NCBI RefSeq assembly: GCF_900079775.1 | Contig: NZ_LT556042.1 | Location: 1 to 51,064, forward strand | DNA: 51,064 nucleotides | Reading direction: 5' to 3' | From: Leyella lascolaii | Lineage (GTDB): Bacteria > Bacteroidota > Bacteroidia > Bacteroidales > Bacteroidaceae | Part shown: one piece after another, positions 26,411-35,566 of the stretch | How the letters are laid out: each line of letters opens with the position of its first letter | How positions within the stretch are numbered: position 1 is the stretch's first letter | The notes under the pieces: model-generated | Databases searched by the model: none | Told to the model about the DNA's origin: nothing | What the model saw: only the letters and a program-made list of their open reading frames with translations | Position numbers and translations under genes: made by a program

Positions 26411-27184
26411 ATGAAGGTAACAATCATTCAGACTGACATACAATGGGCTGCGTGTGACAACAACGCATCTGCTGCACGGGACATCATACTCTCTGCAGGA
26501 GAAAGCGACATGTATGTCTTGCCGGAAATGTGGAATACCGGCTTCACCGTCACAAAAGAAGAGGTCTCGGCCTCATCATCAGACCGGGCACTGGAATGGA
26601 TGCAGGAAACCGCACGGCAGACAGATGCCGTAGTGTGTGGAAGCATGGCTGTAGAAAACGAAGACAAAGCAAACCGGGCCATACATCCATATAGAAACAG
26701 AATGTTCTTTGTAAAACCTGACGGGGCGTACACTTGCTACGACAAACATCATCTGTTCAGACCTGCGGGCGAAGACATCATGTTTGCCGCAGGCGACAAA
26801 CGGATAATTGCAGAATGGAAAGGATGGAGATTCCTGCTCACAATATGCTATGACTTGAGATTTCCGTTATGGCTGCGCTATAACAACGACTACGACGCAA
26901 TAATAAATGTTGCGAACTGGCCTGACATGCGCCATGACGCATGGGATGTACTGACGAGGGCACGCGCGATTGAGAACCAATGCTTCTTCATAGCGTGCAA
27001 CAGGACAGGACACGACAAGACTCTGTATTATTCCGGACACAGCAGGATAATAGACCCGCAAGGCAGGATAATGGCAGAATGTGAGACAGGAAAACAACAA
27101 TCCGTCACCGCTGTCATAGATAAGGACAAAGTGACAAACTACAGACGGGCGTTTAATGTACTGGACGAAAGAGATAATAAGTAA
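26411..27184 (+). CDS. Nitrilase-superfamily amidase, omega-amidase (YafV) like
   Basis: A 257-residue cytosolic hydrolase. The Glu-Lys-Cys catalytic triad is visible: E39 (LPEMWNTGF), K112 (YDKHHLF) and C146 (TICYDLRFP). The GF after the Glu motif and the DLRFP after the Cys are typical of omega-amidases that deaminate 2-oxoglutaramate or 2-oxosuccinamate, a repair step after transamination. ATG 26411 is preferred over 26399 because KVTIIQTD is the family start. It is followed after 9 bases by an unknown acidic protein. Confidence 0.92.
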   Translation: MKVTIIQTDIQWAACDNNASAARDIILSAGESDMYVLPEMWNTGFTVTKEEVSASSSDRALEWMQETARQTDAVVCGSMAVENEDKANRAIHPYRNRMFFVKPDGAYTCYDKHHLFRPAGEDIMFAAGDKRIIAEWKGWRFLLTICYDLRFPLWLRYNNDYDAIINVANWPDMRHDAWDVLTRARAIENQCFFIACNRTGHDKTLYYSGHSRIIDPQGRIMAECETGKQQSVTAVIDKDKVTNYRRAFNVLDERDNK

Positions 27185-27193
27185 CATTATAAT

Positions 27194-27991
27194 ATGAAAC
27201 AACAGAAAGCATTAACTCTTAAAACATTAACGAAAAGCAATGTGTGGGAACTGCAGGAAAACGACATCCTGCACATGTGGGAATCTGCAGAAAGGGATGC
27301 TGACCTCAAAGACAACATGCGGCATTACATTGATGTAATCAAAAGCGCATTCGACATGGAGGAGATGAAAATATCAAAACCGGAGGTTATCAGCAAATAT
27401 GAGGCACGGGGATACAAAATCGGAACAATTCGCCTGGACGAAAACAATAAATCAAAATGGGCTATAAAAAAACGTCCGATAGCAAGAGTGACTGACCTCA
27501 CATACGAAAATATCCATCATATCACAGCCGAAAAGCTGCTCGAAGTGCTCGACAGCAATTTCGGAGGAGGATGGGAGTCTCTTTCACAGAGCATAAGGGA
27601 CATAATAGAAAGCGGATTCGACATAAGCACAACAACATTGCCGAAAGACAGACTCCACAAACCGGGCGGTATGTATGAAAAGAAAATTAAAGACGGTTAC
27701 GATGTCCTTGAAATAGAAAAAGGTATGTGGGTGGAAGCCATATTTGCCAAGGAAAAACCGGAAAACACGCCTTACACACCACATAAAGACGAGGATGACA
27801 GCAAATACAAAAGACTCAACGACGAGGACGAGGAATATGAAGAGGAAAATGAGGATAAGTTTGACGATGACGACGATGACGATTTCGATGAAGACAAACT
27901 GACCGAAGAAAGCTATCGTACAACATTCGATACAGATCCTGAGGAATTGGCTTTAGAAGCAGAAGACGTAAGCGACGACGATAATTATTGA
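27194..27991 (+). CDS. Unknown protein with strongly acidic C-terminal tail
   Basis: A 265-residue protein without signal peptide or membrane helix. The N-terminal two thirds look folded (ENDILHMWESAERDADLKDNMRHY; LLEVLDSNFGGGWESLS). From about residue 205 the chain is almost all Asp and Glu, including a run of seven consecutive Asp, and probably disordered. Acidic tails of this kind occur in nucleic-acid or histone-like protein chaperones, but no family was recognised. It shares the amidase promoter and ends at a strong terminator. Confidence 0.82.
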   Translation: MKQQKALTLKTLTKSNVWELQENDILHMWESAERDADLKDNMRHYIDVIKSAFDMEEMKISKPEVISKYEARGYKIGTIRLDENNKSKWAIKKRPIARVTDLTYENIHHITAEKLLEVLDSNFGGGWESLSQSIRDIIESGFDISTTTLPKDRLHKPGGMYEKKIKDGYDVLEIEKGMWVEAIFAKEKPENTPYTPHKDEDDSKYKRLNDEDEEYEEENEDKFDDDDDDDFDEDKLTEESYRTTFDTDPEELALEAEDVSDDDNY

Positions 27992-28022
27992 TAAAAGAAA
28001 CGCAGACAAACATATTATAAGT

Positions 28023-28062
28023 AAAGCTCCAGACAGAAACATACACTGTCTGGAGCTTTTTC
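28023..28062 (+). terminator. Terminator of the amidase operon
   Basis: A 14-base stem (AAGCTCCAGACAG / CTGTCTGGAGCTT) followed by TTTT, 30 bases after the acidic protein stop. Confidence 0.85.
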
Positions 28063-28278
28063 ATTATACATGAGCGGCAAAATCAAGCTTCCGTATTTTA
28101 ACCCGCAATAGAGCATTAAGACACTGTACACATATTTATATTTTCCTATCGGCTATTCAATTCTGTTTTTTACTTCCTACATTATCTTGCCTTCCGATTT
28201 TCCACGATATACCAGCTACGTATTCAAATGAAGCGGAAACCAACATGTATGGCAGTAGCGCGAAATGATGATGATGCC

Positions 28279-28595
28279 TGATTACCGACTTGGGATAAAA
28301 ACATTTTATATCGACTGACGAGGATACAGCATTCTGGTGAAATATGATGACAGACCTGGGATAAACGCATTTTATATCGACTGACGAGGATATGGCATTC
28401 TGGTGAAATATGATTACCGACCTGGGATAAACGCATTTTACTTCGACTGGCGAGGATATGGCATTCTGATGAAATATGATGACAGAACTGGGATAAATGC
28501 ATTTTATTTCGACTGGCGAGGATATGGCATTCTGATGAAATATGATGACAGACCTGGGATAGACACATCTTATATCGACAGACGAGGACAGAAGG
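28279..28595. repeat. Tandem 66-bp repeat, about five units
   Basis: The anchor GGGATAAA/GGGATAGA recurs at 28292, 28358, 28424, 28490 and 28556, each exactly 66 bases apart, with only scattered substitutions. 66 bases equal 22 codons, so frames are kept: the minus strand is open throughout (28224-28643, motif KMxLSQVxxHIS). A plus frame reads MKYDDRPGINAFYFDWRGYG but has TGA in the first units where later ones have TGG. No spacers, so not a CRISPR. Confidence 0.85.
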
Positions 28596-28814
28596 AATTA
28601 ATGGAATTATAACTGCCGCCTCGGTGTAAAAACATCTGAACATCCCATTACTAATGCAGAACTGAAATATGTCTCACAGAGTAACGCATAACATTATACC
28701 CTATAAAATTACACACTTATTTCGAGATTTACACTTACGCAGTCTTGAAAGACAGTCCTCCCAATCATAGCTCTCAACTATTTGTGAATTAACGCGTGAA
28801 ACATTTTATGCTGT

Positions 28815-29270
28815 TTATTTTTTAGGAACAAATGTCTCCCAAGTCTGGTCATCATAGAAGATTCTTATTTCAGTTATTTTACGCTGAGGTTTGTCAAAAT
28901 TTTTTACTTTATTAATGACATCGTCATATGAAAACTGTACACCTGATACGGGCGATGGTTTAGATGATATTACTTGTTGATGATCATCAAAATCAAGCAT
29001 CCTCTCAGACACAGTTCCAGAATCACTCTGTGCCTTTACCGAAACATCTTCATCACTGCCGTCCTCATACATATCACCAATCCCAAACAAAAGCCAGTCT
29101 GTTGATATTTTGGGAATCTTATTCTTTATTGCCTCAACTATCGCAAGGGTAGGACGGGTACGTCCGGTGAATATGCTACTCAATGTCGCCGGGGCAATTT
29201 GTATGAATTCGGCAAACACCTGTTGAGTCATATGCTGACTTTCCATGACCTTTCTGATTCTGTCTTTCAT
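28815..29270 (-). CDS. XRE-family helix-turn-helix regulator
   Basis: A 151-residue protein. Residues 1-60 form a Cro/CI-type DNA-binding domain (MTQQVFAEFIQIAPATLSSI, TRPTLAIVEAIKNKIP), followed by STDWLLFGIGDMY, a recurrent motif of Bacteroidota XRE regulators. The C-terminal 90 residues are polar and end in TEIRIFYDDQTWETFVPKK. An 18-base palindrome at 29288-29305 lies directly upstream and may be its operator. It is flanked by long AT-rich DNA. Target genes unknown. Confidence 0.9.
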   Translation of the reverse strand: MKDRIRKVMESQHMTQQVFAEFIQIAPATLSSIFTGRTRPTLAIVEAIKNKIPKISTDWLLFGIGDMYEDGSDEDVSVKAQSDSGTVSERMLDFDDHQQVISSKPSPVSGVQFSYDDVINKVKNFDKPQRKITEIRIFYDDQTWETFVPKK

Positions 29271-29287
29271 ATGCTAAAGCTGTTTTT

Positions 29288-29305
29288 TAGCCCGTAAATG
29301 GGCTA
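29288..29305. promoter_or_regulatory. Candidate operator of the XRE regulator
   Basis: Palindrome TAGCCC-N6-GGGCTA, 17 bases before the start codon at 29270. A size and position suited to dimeric XRE autoregulation; inferred only. Confidence 0.45.
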
Positions 29306-30046
29306 TTTTCTATGATTTTACAAAATTAAAATAAAATAATGACATACACAACAATTCTATAATATATTTACATTTGGATAAAACGCATTTGTAATATCAA
29401 ATTTATAGTATAATACTACGTGTGTTATTGATATTTACATTTACATATACAAATGTAAAGAAAGCCATCAATTAACGCCATAAAAAACACTTTACATATA
29501 TTATAATATAATATTGGTAATCAATATAGTTATTTTAACCGATAGAGATGTATTATACATGCCTTATCAAGTATAATTCTTATATGAGTATGCAATAGCC
29601 GAATGAAAATATTAATAAAAGCTTTTAATCAGCTCATTTTCATATAGATATATGATTAAAGTTACTGATGTATATATATACATTCACATTTATATAATCA
29701 GACGATATCGCTTTGTATATACAATATACAACGATTCGTATTTTACATTTACATATTACATACGTAAATATAGGGATTGCGACACGTTTATCAGAATTGG
29801 TTTACAATATTATATTACACATTTTGAAATGCTAAAATTTACTAATTGTTGATTAGGACGGTTTGAAAATGGGAAAATTTCCCAATTTTTCAATAATTCG
29901 GACAAAGGATAATGTCATCCCGAAATACTCAAAATATGAGAGGGAATAAATCACATAACTATCATAGTTTTAACAAATTATAAAGAAAAAATGCCTTGAA
30001 TGAAAGTTATGTTTTAGAAAAAGCAATATCGAAAAAAGGGTGTTTT
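29306..30046. other. AT-rich gene-free region with TTTACAT/ATGTAAA repeats
   Basis: About 740 bases of very low GC with no supported gene. TTTACAT and ATGTAAA occur repeatedly; a palindrome TTTACAT-N6-ATGTAAA lies at 29440-29459, and further half-sites at about 29740-29767. Could be protein-binding sites or simply biased sequence. Confidence 0.45.
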
Positions 30047-31078
30047 TCAGTGCAAAATATAGAATATAAGCTCTTTCATCAACTCACCAGACCCTGTATT
30101 TGGATTATCCAGACCTTTGCTTTTAGCGTCTATTTCTCTTATTTTAGAAATTATCTGCATTGTTTTCATAGGTGTGTAGTTTTTCATACCTACCATATAG
30201 TCCTTTACACCCCACACGGACTTCAATTCCAAAGCCTCTGCAACAGCCGAGTCGTTTGTACGGTTGTGAGTATAATGCGCAATCATCAGATTCTGGAAAA
30301 AACCAAACAGTAAAGGCAAGAAAGAATAAACAGAGCCTGCCTTGGGATTTTTGTCAAAATAATTTACTATTCTGTTAGCCTTCATTATATCACGTTCAAT
30401 TATCGCACGGCGCAATTCAAAAGAATTGAAATCCTTGCTCACTCCTATCTGATGTTCCACGACATCAGGTGTAACACGCCGGTCCGTATCTGGGAGTGAT
30501 ATAAGGAGCTTGTCCAGTTCGGAAACAAGACGGCTTATATCAGAACCTATGTGTTCGGCAACAAGCGCAGCCGACTTCTCATCTATCGCGGCATTGTGAG
30601 TTTTCATGTACGTTGTAATAAAACCAGGCAGTTCACTGTCACGTTTCTTCTTGCTTTCAAAAACTACGCCTACGGCTTCCGTTTTCGCTACAATCTTCTT
30701 GCGTCTGTCAATGGTTCCGTTCTTATAACATAAGACAAGTATTGTAGAAGACAGCGGTTTATCGAGATATCTCTCCAAAGCGTCAAAAGAACGGATGTTC
30801 TGTGCCTCCTTAACGACAATCAGCCGATGTTCTGCCGGCATAACAGGATAGCCTTTCGCCATATCCACAATCTGCGCGGCGGTGACATCAGAACCAAACA
30901 GAATGTTCTGATTGAAAAACAATTCTTCAGGCTGCAACACATTGTTTGAGATATAATCAGAAATCTTATCGATGAAATAAGACTCCTCTCCCATCAACAA
31001 ATATATGGGATAAAATCTGCGTGCTTTCAAATCACGCATCACTGACTCATACGTAGTTACAGTCTTTTTCTCTGCCAT
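30047..31078 (-). CDS. holA: DNA polymerase III subunit delta
   Basis: A 343-residue clamp-loader subunit that opens the beta sliding clamp. Family features in order are the N-terminal YPIYLLMGEESYFIDKISDYI, the FGSDVTAAQIVDMAKGYPVM segment, LIVVKEAQNI, and the C-terminal lid region with SDISRLVSELDKLLI and VSKDFNSFELRRAI. Length and order agree with Bacteroidota HolA. Divergent from the HsdR_N orphan across a 620-base gap that contains the promoter array. Confidence 0.95.
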   Translation of the reverse strand: MAEKKTVTTYESVMRDLKARRFYPIYLLMGEESYFIDKISDYISNNVLQPEELFFNQNILFGSDVTAAQIVDMAKGYPVMPAEHRLIVVKEAQNIRSFDALERYLDKPLSSTILVLCYKNGTIDRRKKIVAKTEAVGVVFESKKKRDSELPGFITTYMKTHNAAIDEKSAALVAEHIGSDISRLVSELDKLLISLPDTDRRVTPDVVEHQIGVSKDFNSFELRRAIIERDIMKANRIVNYFDKNPKAGSVYSFLPLLFGFFQNLMIAHYTHNRTNDSAVAEALELKSVWGVKDYMVGMKNYTPMKTMQIISKIREIDAKSKGLDNPNTGSGELMKELIFYILH

Positions 31079-31228
31079 TTCGAAACAATTGTATTTTTTT
31101 CAATAAACACAGGCATCTGTCGCGCGGAGACATTCTCAACCGTATAAAACGCGATGAATACTGTCCACATGAAAACGACAAGATGTGTCTGATTCTCATT
31201 ATTCATGCATAAAACAGCCGTAATTTAT

Positions 31229-31589
31229 TTTGTCAGAGCAACTATTCACATTATCTTTGCATAAGATAAGCTGCGATTCGGCAGTGTCAAGCCAGGTAAA
31301 ACAGTGTTTCCCTGTCTTGCCGTTGCACTCATCTTGCATTATCTTTGCATAAGACAAGCTGCGATTCGGCAGTGTCAAGCCCAGTAAAACAGTGTTTCCC
31401 TGTCTTGCCGTTGCACTCATCTTGCATTATCTTTGCATAAGATAAGCTGCGATTCGGCAGTGTCAAGCCCAGTAAAAAGGTGTTTCCCTGTCTTGCCGTT
31501 GCTCTCATCTTGCATTATCTTTGCATAAGACAAGCTGCGCTCGGGAAATTGCAAGTAAACTTTCGTTTCCCTCGTTTGCATTATCTTTG
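31229..31589 (+). repeat. Tandem 88-bp repeats, each with a complete promoter
   Basis: TATCTTTG occurs at 31252, 31340, 31428 and 31516 (exactly 88 bases apart) and again at 31582. Upstream of the second, third and fourth, TTG lies at 31317, 31405 and 31493, always 20 bases away; the first has TTTG at 31229 with 19 bases. The units are nearly identical (ATAAG(A/C)TAAGCTGCG, GGCAGTGTCAAGCC, GTGTTTCCCTGTCTTGCCGT). All promoters point right, toward the HsdR_N orphan at 31699. 88 is not a multiple of three, so this is not coding. Confidence 0.85.
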
Positions 31590-31698
31590 CATACAAAAAC
31601 AATTGTGTACAGTCTCCATTTCCACTTATTGTGAAGCAATGGAGCCATTGTCTGAAGCTGTTAATGCAATAATCATTATATGATACAAAATTAATAAA

Positions 31699-32151
31699 AT
31701 GATCCGACTAAACCTACCAAGTTTTAAAATAAAATTGTCCGGTACCATACAAAAGCCGATGATATACGATATTCTTCGAAGGAAGCATGTCGCACTCACG
31801 CCTGAAGAATGGGTGAGACAGCATTTCATACATTATATGATAGAGTGCAAATCATATCCAGCCTCACTCATGGCAAACGAAGTCAGCCTGAAATATGGCT
31901 CTAAATCACTACGTGCCGACACCGTATTATATAACAGAAGTCTTAAACCAATCATGATAATGGAATACAAGGCTCCTGACATTGCCATAACACGCAACGT
32001 TTTTGATCAGATATCCGCATACAATCTTCTTCTACATGTAGACTATCTCATCATGAGCAACGGTATGCAACACTATTGCTGCAAGATGGACTATGACCGC
32101 CGCAGCTACACCTTTCTCACAGACATCCCCGACTATCCAGACATCATATGA
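31699..32151 (+). CDS. Type I restriction HsdR N-terminal domain orphan protein
   Basis: A 150-residue protein corresponding to the HsdR_N nuclease-like domain alone. The PD-(D/E)XK core can be seen: Asp in LRADTVLYN and Glu-x-Lys in IMIMEYKAP, then the QISAYNLLL helix. There is no helicase part and no hsdM/hsdS nearby, so it is not a type I system. Stand-alone versions beside holA are common in Bacteroidales in my recollection; the function is unknown. It lies downstream of the tandem promoter array. Confidence 0.9.
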   Translation: MIRLNLPSFKIKLSGTIQKPMIYDILRRKHVALTPEEWVRQHFIHYMIECKSYPASLMANEVSLKYGSKSLRADTVLYNRSLKPIMIMEYKAPDIAITRNVFDQISAYNLLLHVDYLIMSNGMQHYCCKMDYDRRSYTFLTDIPDYPDII

Positions 32152-32217
32152 TATATACAGCCAAACGTTTTCCAACTATTATAAATACAAAAGAATATCT
32201 ACTTTTTATTTATTTTA

Positions 32218-32248
32218 TTGTCAGAAAAACATAAAGGCACTATATTTG
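32218..32248 (+). promoter_or_regulatory. Promoter of the TerB/DnaJ gene
   Basis: TTG (32218-32220), 20 bases, TATATTTG (32241-32248), about 100 bases before ATG 32349. Confidence 0.7.
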
Positions 32249-32348
32249 CATATTCATAATACACAAAACCGTGCCTGTACGTTTCATTATATAAATGAAG
32301 GCAAGCCCGGACGAATACAGAAAGAATACAAATTAAAACAATCATGAC

Positions 32349-33146
32349 ATGGGAGCATCAAGATGGATAGGAGGCTATCTGGGATTCATATTGGGCGGAG
32401 GTCCCTTAGGGGCACTCGCAGGATTTGCCCTTGGATGGCTATTTGAGAAAGGAATGGACAATGTCAACGACAAAGAAGGAGAATACGGACAAGCGTTTGA
32501 CGACAGCTATAACAGACAAAGAGAATATGAAGGAGAACGCAACTCCTTTCTTTTCTCACTCCTCGTACTGTCCTCTTACATAATCAAGGCTGACGGAAAA
32601 GTGATGCACTCAGAAATGGAACTTGTGAGACGATTTCTGAGCCGTAATTTCGGAGAGACCGCAAAAGCTGAGGGAGAGAGAATCATACTGCGCCTGTTCG
32701 AGCAGCAGAAACAGATGGGAGCGGAAAGGTTCAGAGCCACAATTCACGATGCGTGCCGGCAGATTGAAACAAACATAAGCTATGCGCAGCGTCTGCAGCT
32801 TCTCAACTTCCTTGTGATGATTGCGCAGGCAGACGGCGTAATCGTAAAAGAAGAAAACGACGCGCTCAGAGAGGTTGCCGTAAATCTCGGCATATCTTCC
32901 GCCGACATAGACTCCATGCTCAACCTGCAATACGGCAACAGCAGCCTTGACGCGGCATACAAGGTACTTGGCGTAAGTCCCGACGCCACAGACGAGGAGA
33001 TAAAGGCAGCATACAGAAAGATGGCTCTTAAGCACCATCCGGACCGTGTCGCCACACTTGGCGAGGACGTAAAGAAGGCTGCCGAGAAAAAGTTTCAGGA
33101 AATAAACAACGCAAAAGAACTTATATATAAGGCACGCGGTTTATAA
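32349..33146 (+). CDS. DjlA-like TerB and J-domain co-chaperone
   Basis: A 265-residue protein. A Gly-rich hydrophobic N-terminus (residues 5-30, [20 protein letters not shown]) probably anchors it in the inner membrane. Residues 55-190 form a TerB-like helical domain ([34 protein letters not shown]). Residues 200-265 are a J-domain with the HPD motif (KHHPDRV) that stimulates DnaK. The same order is found in DjlA. Own promoter and terminator, single gene. The DnaK partner is assumed from the family. Confidence 0.92.
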   Translation: MGASRWIGGYLGFILGGGPLGALAGFALGWLFEKGMDNVNDKEGEYGQAFDDSYNRQREYEGERNSFLFSLLVLSSYIIKADGKVMHSEMELVRRFLSRNFGETAKAEGERIILRLFEQQKQMGAERFRATIHDACRQIETNISYAQRLQLLNFLVMIAQADGVIVKEENDALREVAVNLGISSADIDSMLNLQYGNSSLDAAYKVLGVSPDATDEEIKAAYRKMALKHHPDRVATLGEDVKKAAEKKFQEINNAKELIYKARGL

Positions 33147-33216
33147 TCCGCAATGCACGCAGATCTTTTGCTTTATGCATACAACAAGCAATAACATAAT
33201 GATATGTTCAAAGCGT

Positions 33217-33252
33217 GATAAAAGGCGAAGCATTTACGCTTCGCCTTTTATC
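33217..33252 (+). terminator. Terminator of the TerB/DnaJ gene
   Basis: A perfect 15-base stem (GATAAAAGGCGAAGC / GCTTCGCCTTTTATC) with a 6-base loop, 70 bases after the stop. Confidence 0.75.
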
Positions 33253-33482
33253 ATGAAAAGCCACGCCTGACAAGCGGTCTCATGCATGCTTTTATACTCC
33301 TTTGGATTCTTTTTTATACCAAACTACATCGGACATCATACATGTTTCACACGGCTCCATACATATTTCGTTCCTGTTTGTTTTAGAAAAAACAGACGGC
33401 ATCCGGCAATATAAAAAGCTCTTACTGCCTTCACCGGCACTGTCTCATACATGAAAACAAGGCGGTATTATACGCATACAAG

Positions 33483-33599
33483 CCAAAGTAGAGATGCAAA
33501 ATCTTGCGTCTCACAAGCAAGGATGCGCAATCAACTGATGTGAATATATGCCTGCCGTTGCCGCTATCATTCCTCGGAAGACGCAAGATTTTGCGTTCA
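33483..33599 (+). repeat. Dispersed repeat family A, copy 2
   Basis: Starts CCAAAGTAGAGATGCAAAAT and ends ACGCAAGATTTTGCGTTC. Matches the reverse complement of 10771-10889. The two ends are mutually inverted around CAAAATCTTGCGTCT. Lies immediately before a family B element. Confidence 0.7.
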
Positions 33600-33602
33600 T
33601 AC

Positions 33603-33784
33603 CGGGCGGACACCGATTATACATTTAAGGCTTATTGTCAGCCTTTCATCCTTCTTCCGTACTGCTGCCTTCATATTGTATTCAGCTTTTTCACGGTGTA
33701 GCCCGTCACATCTTCAACAAATGCAGGATAAAATCTGGCTGACAGCAGCACTAAACAAGAATAGAAGTCTAATGACGATTCGGG
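33603..33784 (+). mobile_element. MITE-like element family B, copy 2 (internally deleted)
   Basis: Matches the reverse complement of 6161-6426 at both ends: CCGATTATACATTTAAGG through GTATTCAGCTTTTTCACGGTG, then a gap, then GAATAGAAGTCTAATG and GATTCGGG. About 85 bases of the interior of copy 1 are missing. No gene inside. Confidence 0.65.
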
Positions 33785-33953
33785 TTTAATACGAATCTGG
33801 CGAATTTTAAGTAACAGAAAAATAGAAGTATACACAAACTGTCCTTATACTGAATTCATCCGACTAACGCTATTTTATGAAAAAAATGCGGACAACGACG
33901 CCGCTCCTTTACGCGCCCTTGTCCGCACCTTACCATATAAAGCCGTCTTAATA

Positions 33954-34778
33954 CTACTCGTCAGCCTTCTTTGTCTTACGCACCGCACGCTTGCGCTTCG
34001 GTTTGTCGTCCGTATCACCGACGGCATTCCTTACGCCAGCCAGTTCAGGGTCAATCATGATTCTTCCGCAATACTCGCACACGATGATTTTCTTGTGCAT
34101 TTTGATGTCGAGCTGTCGCTGTGGCGGTATTTTGTTAAAGCATCCTCCGCAGGCATCGCGCTGCACGTACACGATGCCCAGACCGTTGCGCGCGTTCTTG
34201 CGTATGCGCTTGAAACTTGAGAGAAGGCGCGGTTCTATTTTTGTCTCCATGTCCTTTGCCTTTTCCTTCAGTTTCTCCTCCTCCTCACGTGTTTCCTGCA
34301 TTATCTCGTCAAGTTCGCCCTTCTTGTCCTCAAGAGCTGTCTGGCGGTCGTCTATTAGGAGTTTGTTCTGCTCAAGGTCTTTTTTCTTCTCCTCGACCTT
34401 CATCAGAGCCTCCTTGATCTTTTTGTTGCACAGCTCTATCTCAAGACTCTGGAACTCTATTTCCTTTGTCAGAGTGTCATACTCACGGTTGTTCTTCACA
34501 TCGTTCAACTGCTGCTTATAGCGTTCCACGCTTGCCTCAGCCTCCTTTATCTCCGCCTTTTTCTGCGAAACTGCCGACTGGAACTCGTTGATTTCGTTTT
34601 CTATTTTCTCCACACGAATCCTCAAGCCTTCGATTTCATCCTCGAGATCCTGCACCTCGAGAGGCAGTTCACCGCGCAACGCACGTTTTTCGTCTATTGC
34701 CGACAATGTTGTCTGAAGCTGATAAAGGGTTCTCAGTTTCTCTTCCACTGATAAATCTGTAGGATCTTTCTTTGCCAT
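33954..34778 (-). CDS. Coiled-coil protein with C-terminal zinc ribbon (PF02591 type)
   Basis: A 274-residue protein from ATG 34778 (MAKKDPTDLSVEEKL); the open frame extends 21 codons upstream into the Nif3 gene. Residues 20-190 are a long antiparallel coiled coil. Residues 205-245 contain the zinc ribbon, CGGCFN then CEYCGRI. The tail is Lys/Arg-rich. It starts 2 bases after the Nif3 gene, a pairing seen widely in bacteria. Members have been linked to translation or nucleic-acid binding, but the role is not settled. Confidence 0.92.
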   Translation of the reverse strand: MAKKDPTDLSVEEKLRTLYQLQTTLSAIDEKRALRGELPLEVQDLEDEIEGLRIRVEKIENEINEFQSAVSQKKAEIKEAEASVERYKQQLNDVKNNREYDTLTKEIEFQSLEIELCNKKIKEALMKVEEKKKDLEQNKLLIDDRQTALEDKKGELDEIMQETREEEEKLKEKAKDMETKIEPRLLSSFKRIRKNARNGLGIVYVQRDACGGCFNKIPPQRQLDIKMHKKIIVCEYCGRIMIDPELAGVRNAVGDTDDKPKRKRAVRKTKKADE

Positions 34779-34780
34779 AA

Positions 34781-35566
34781 TTATAAATAGATTATCGGAT
34801 TCGTGTTCGTTCCAGCCATTACGACCGGTACTCCGGGACACTCTTCCTCGATTATTGATTTGAATATTTCCTTAGTAAACTGTTCGCTCTGGTAATGTCC
34901 TATAACACATATCTGTATTTCCTGCCCATGTCCGAAATACACATGATAATGCATCTCGCCCGTGACAAAAGCGTCCGCGCCCTCCTTTATCGCTTCGTCA
35001 AGCAGGAAATCGCCCGCTCCGCCGCATATGGCGACACGCCTCACAGGACGTTTCAGCAGCTCGTTGCACATGGCACAGTCCACACCAAACTGTTTTTTCA
35101 CATTTCTCACGAAGTCCGTAGCACCCAACGGTTCGGGCAACTCGCCTATCACTCCGTTTCCTGCCTCAATGCCTCCGACATCCTTACGTGCGAAGAAACC
35201 GACGTTCTCAAGTCCCATCTTCTCCGCAATCTTGAAGTTAACGCCACCGCGTGCGTTGTCCATGTTGGTATGCATCGACACCACAGCCACGCGATTCTCT
35301 ATAGCCTTCATCACCGTACGCTGCACGCTGTCGGCATCTGATATGGTCTTCAATCCGTGAAACAGCAGCGGGTGATGTGACACAACCAGATTGCATCCCT
35401 TGCTCACTGCCTCATCGATGATGTCCTCGTTCACGTCAAGGCACAATAAAGCCCCTGAGACTGCCACCTCCGTCAATCCTATCTGCAAGCCGGAATTGTC
35501 CCATCCTTCCTGCAAAGGCAGAGGCGCGAAACGTTCAAGGGCGGTCATCACTTCCTTTATTTTCAC
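34781..35566 (-). CDS. Nif3-like dinuclear metal centre protein (YbgI/YqfO family)
   Basis: A 261-residue protein; family members form hexameric rings with a two-metal site per subunit. Metal-ligand motifs are the early segment QEGWDNSGLQIG, the pair of histidines in VVSHHPLLFHG, and the late GHYQSEQFTKEI. The function is unsettled (proposed GTP cyclohydrolase-like or hydrolase activity). Operon with the zinc-ribbon gene. The first nine codons and upstream 310 bases are duplicated at 42204-42537. On the minus strand TAACTTTG (35601-35608) is a likely -7 element without a clear -33. Confidence 0.93.
   Translation of the reverse strand: MKIKEVMTALERFAPLPLQEGWDNSGLQIGLTEVAVSGALLCLDVNEDIIDEAVSKGCNLVVSHHPLLFHGLKTISDADSVQRTVMKAIENRVAVVSMHTNMDNARGGVNFKIAEKMGLENVGFFARKDVGGIEAGNGVIGELPEPLGATDFVRNVKKQFGVDCAMCNELLKRPVRRVAICGGAGDFLLDEAIKEGADAFVTGEMHYHVYFGHGQEIQICVIGHYQSEQFTKEIFKSIIEEECPGVPVVMAGTNTNPIIYL

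Noticed and set aside
28279..28595. CRISPR array
   Set aside because: The units are contiguous 66-base repeats without unique spacers, and no cas genes are present.
31199..31602. Coding frames across the 88-bp repeats
   Set aside because: The period is not a multiple of three, so similar peptides appear in changing frames only because the DNA is repeated. The promoter boxes explain conservation better.
31699..32151. Remnant of a complete type I restriction system
   Set aside because: The HsdR_N-only protein is full length for its stand-alone family, and no helicase, hsdM or hsdS fragments are nearby.
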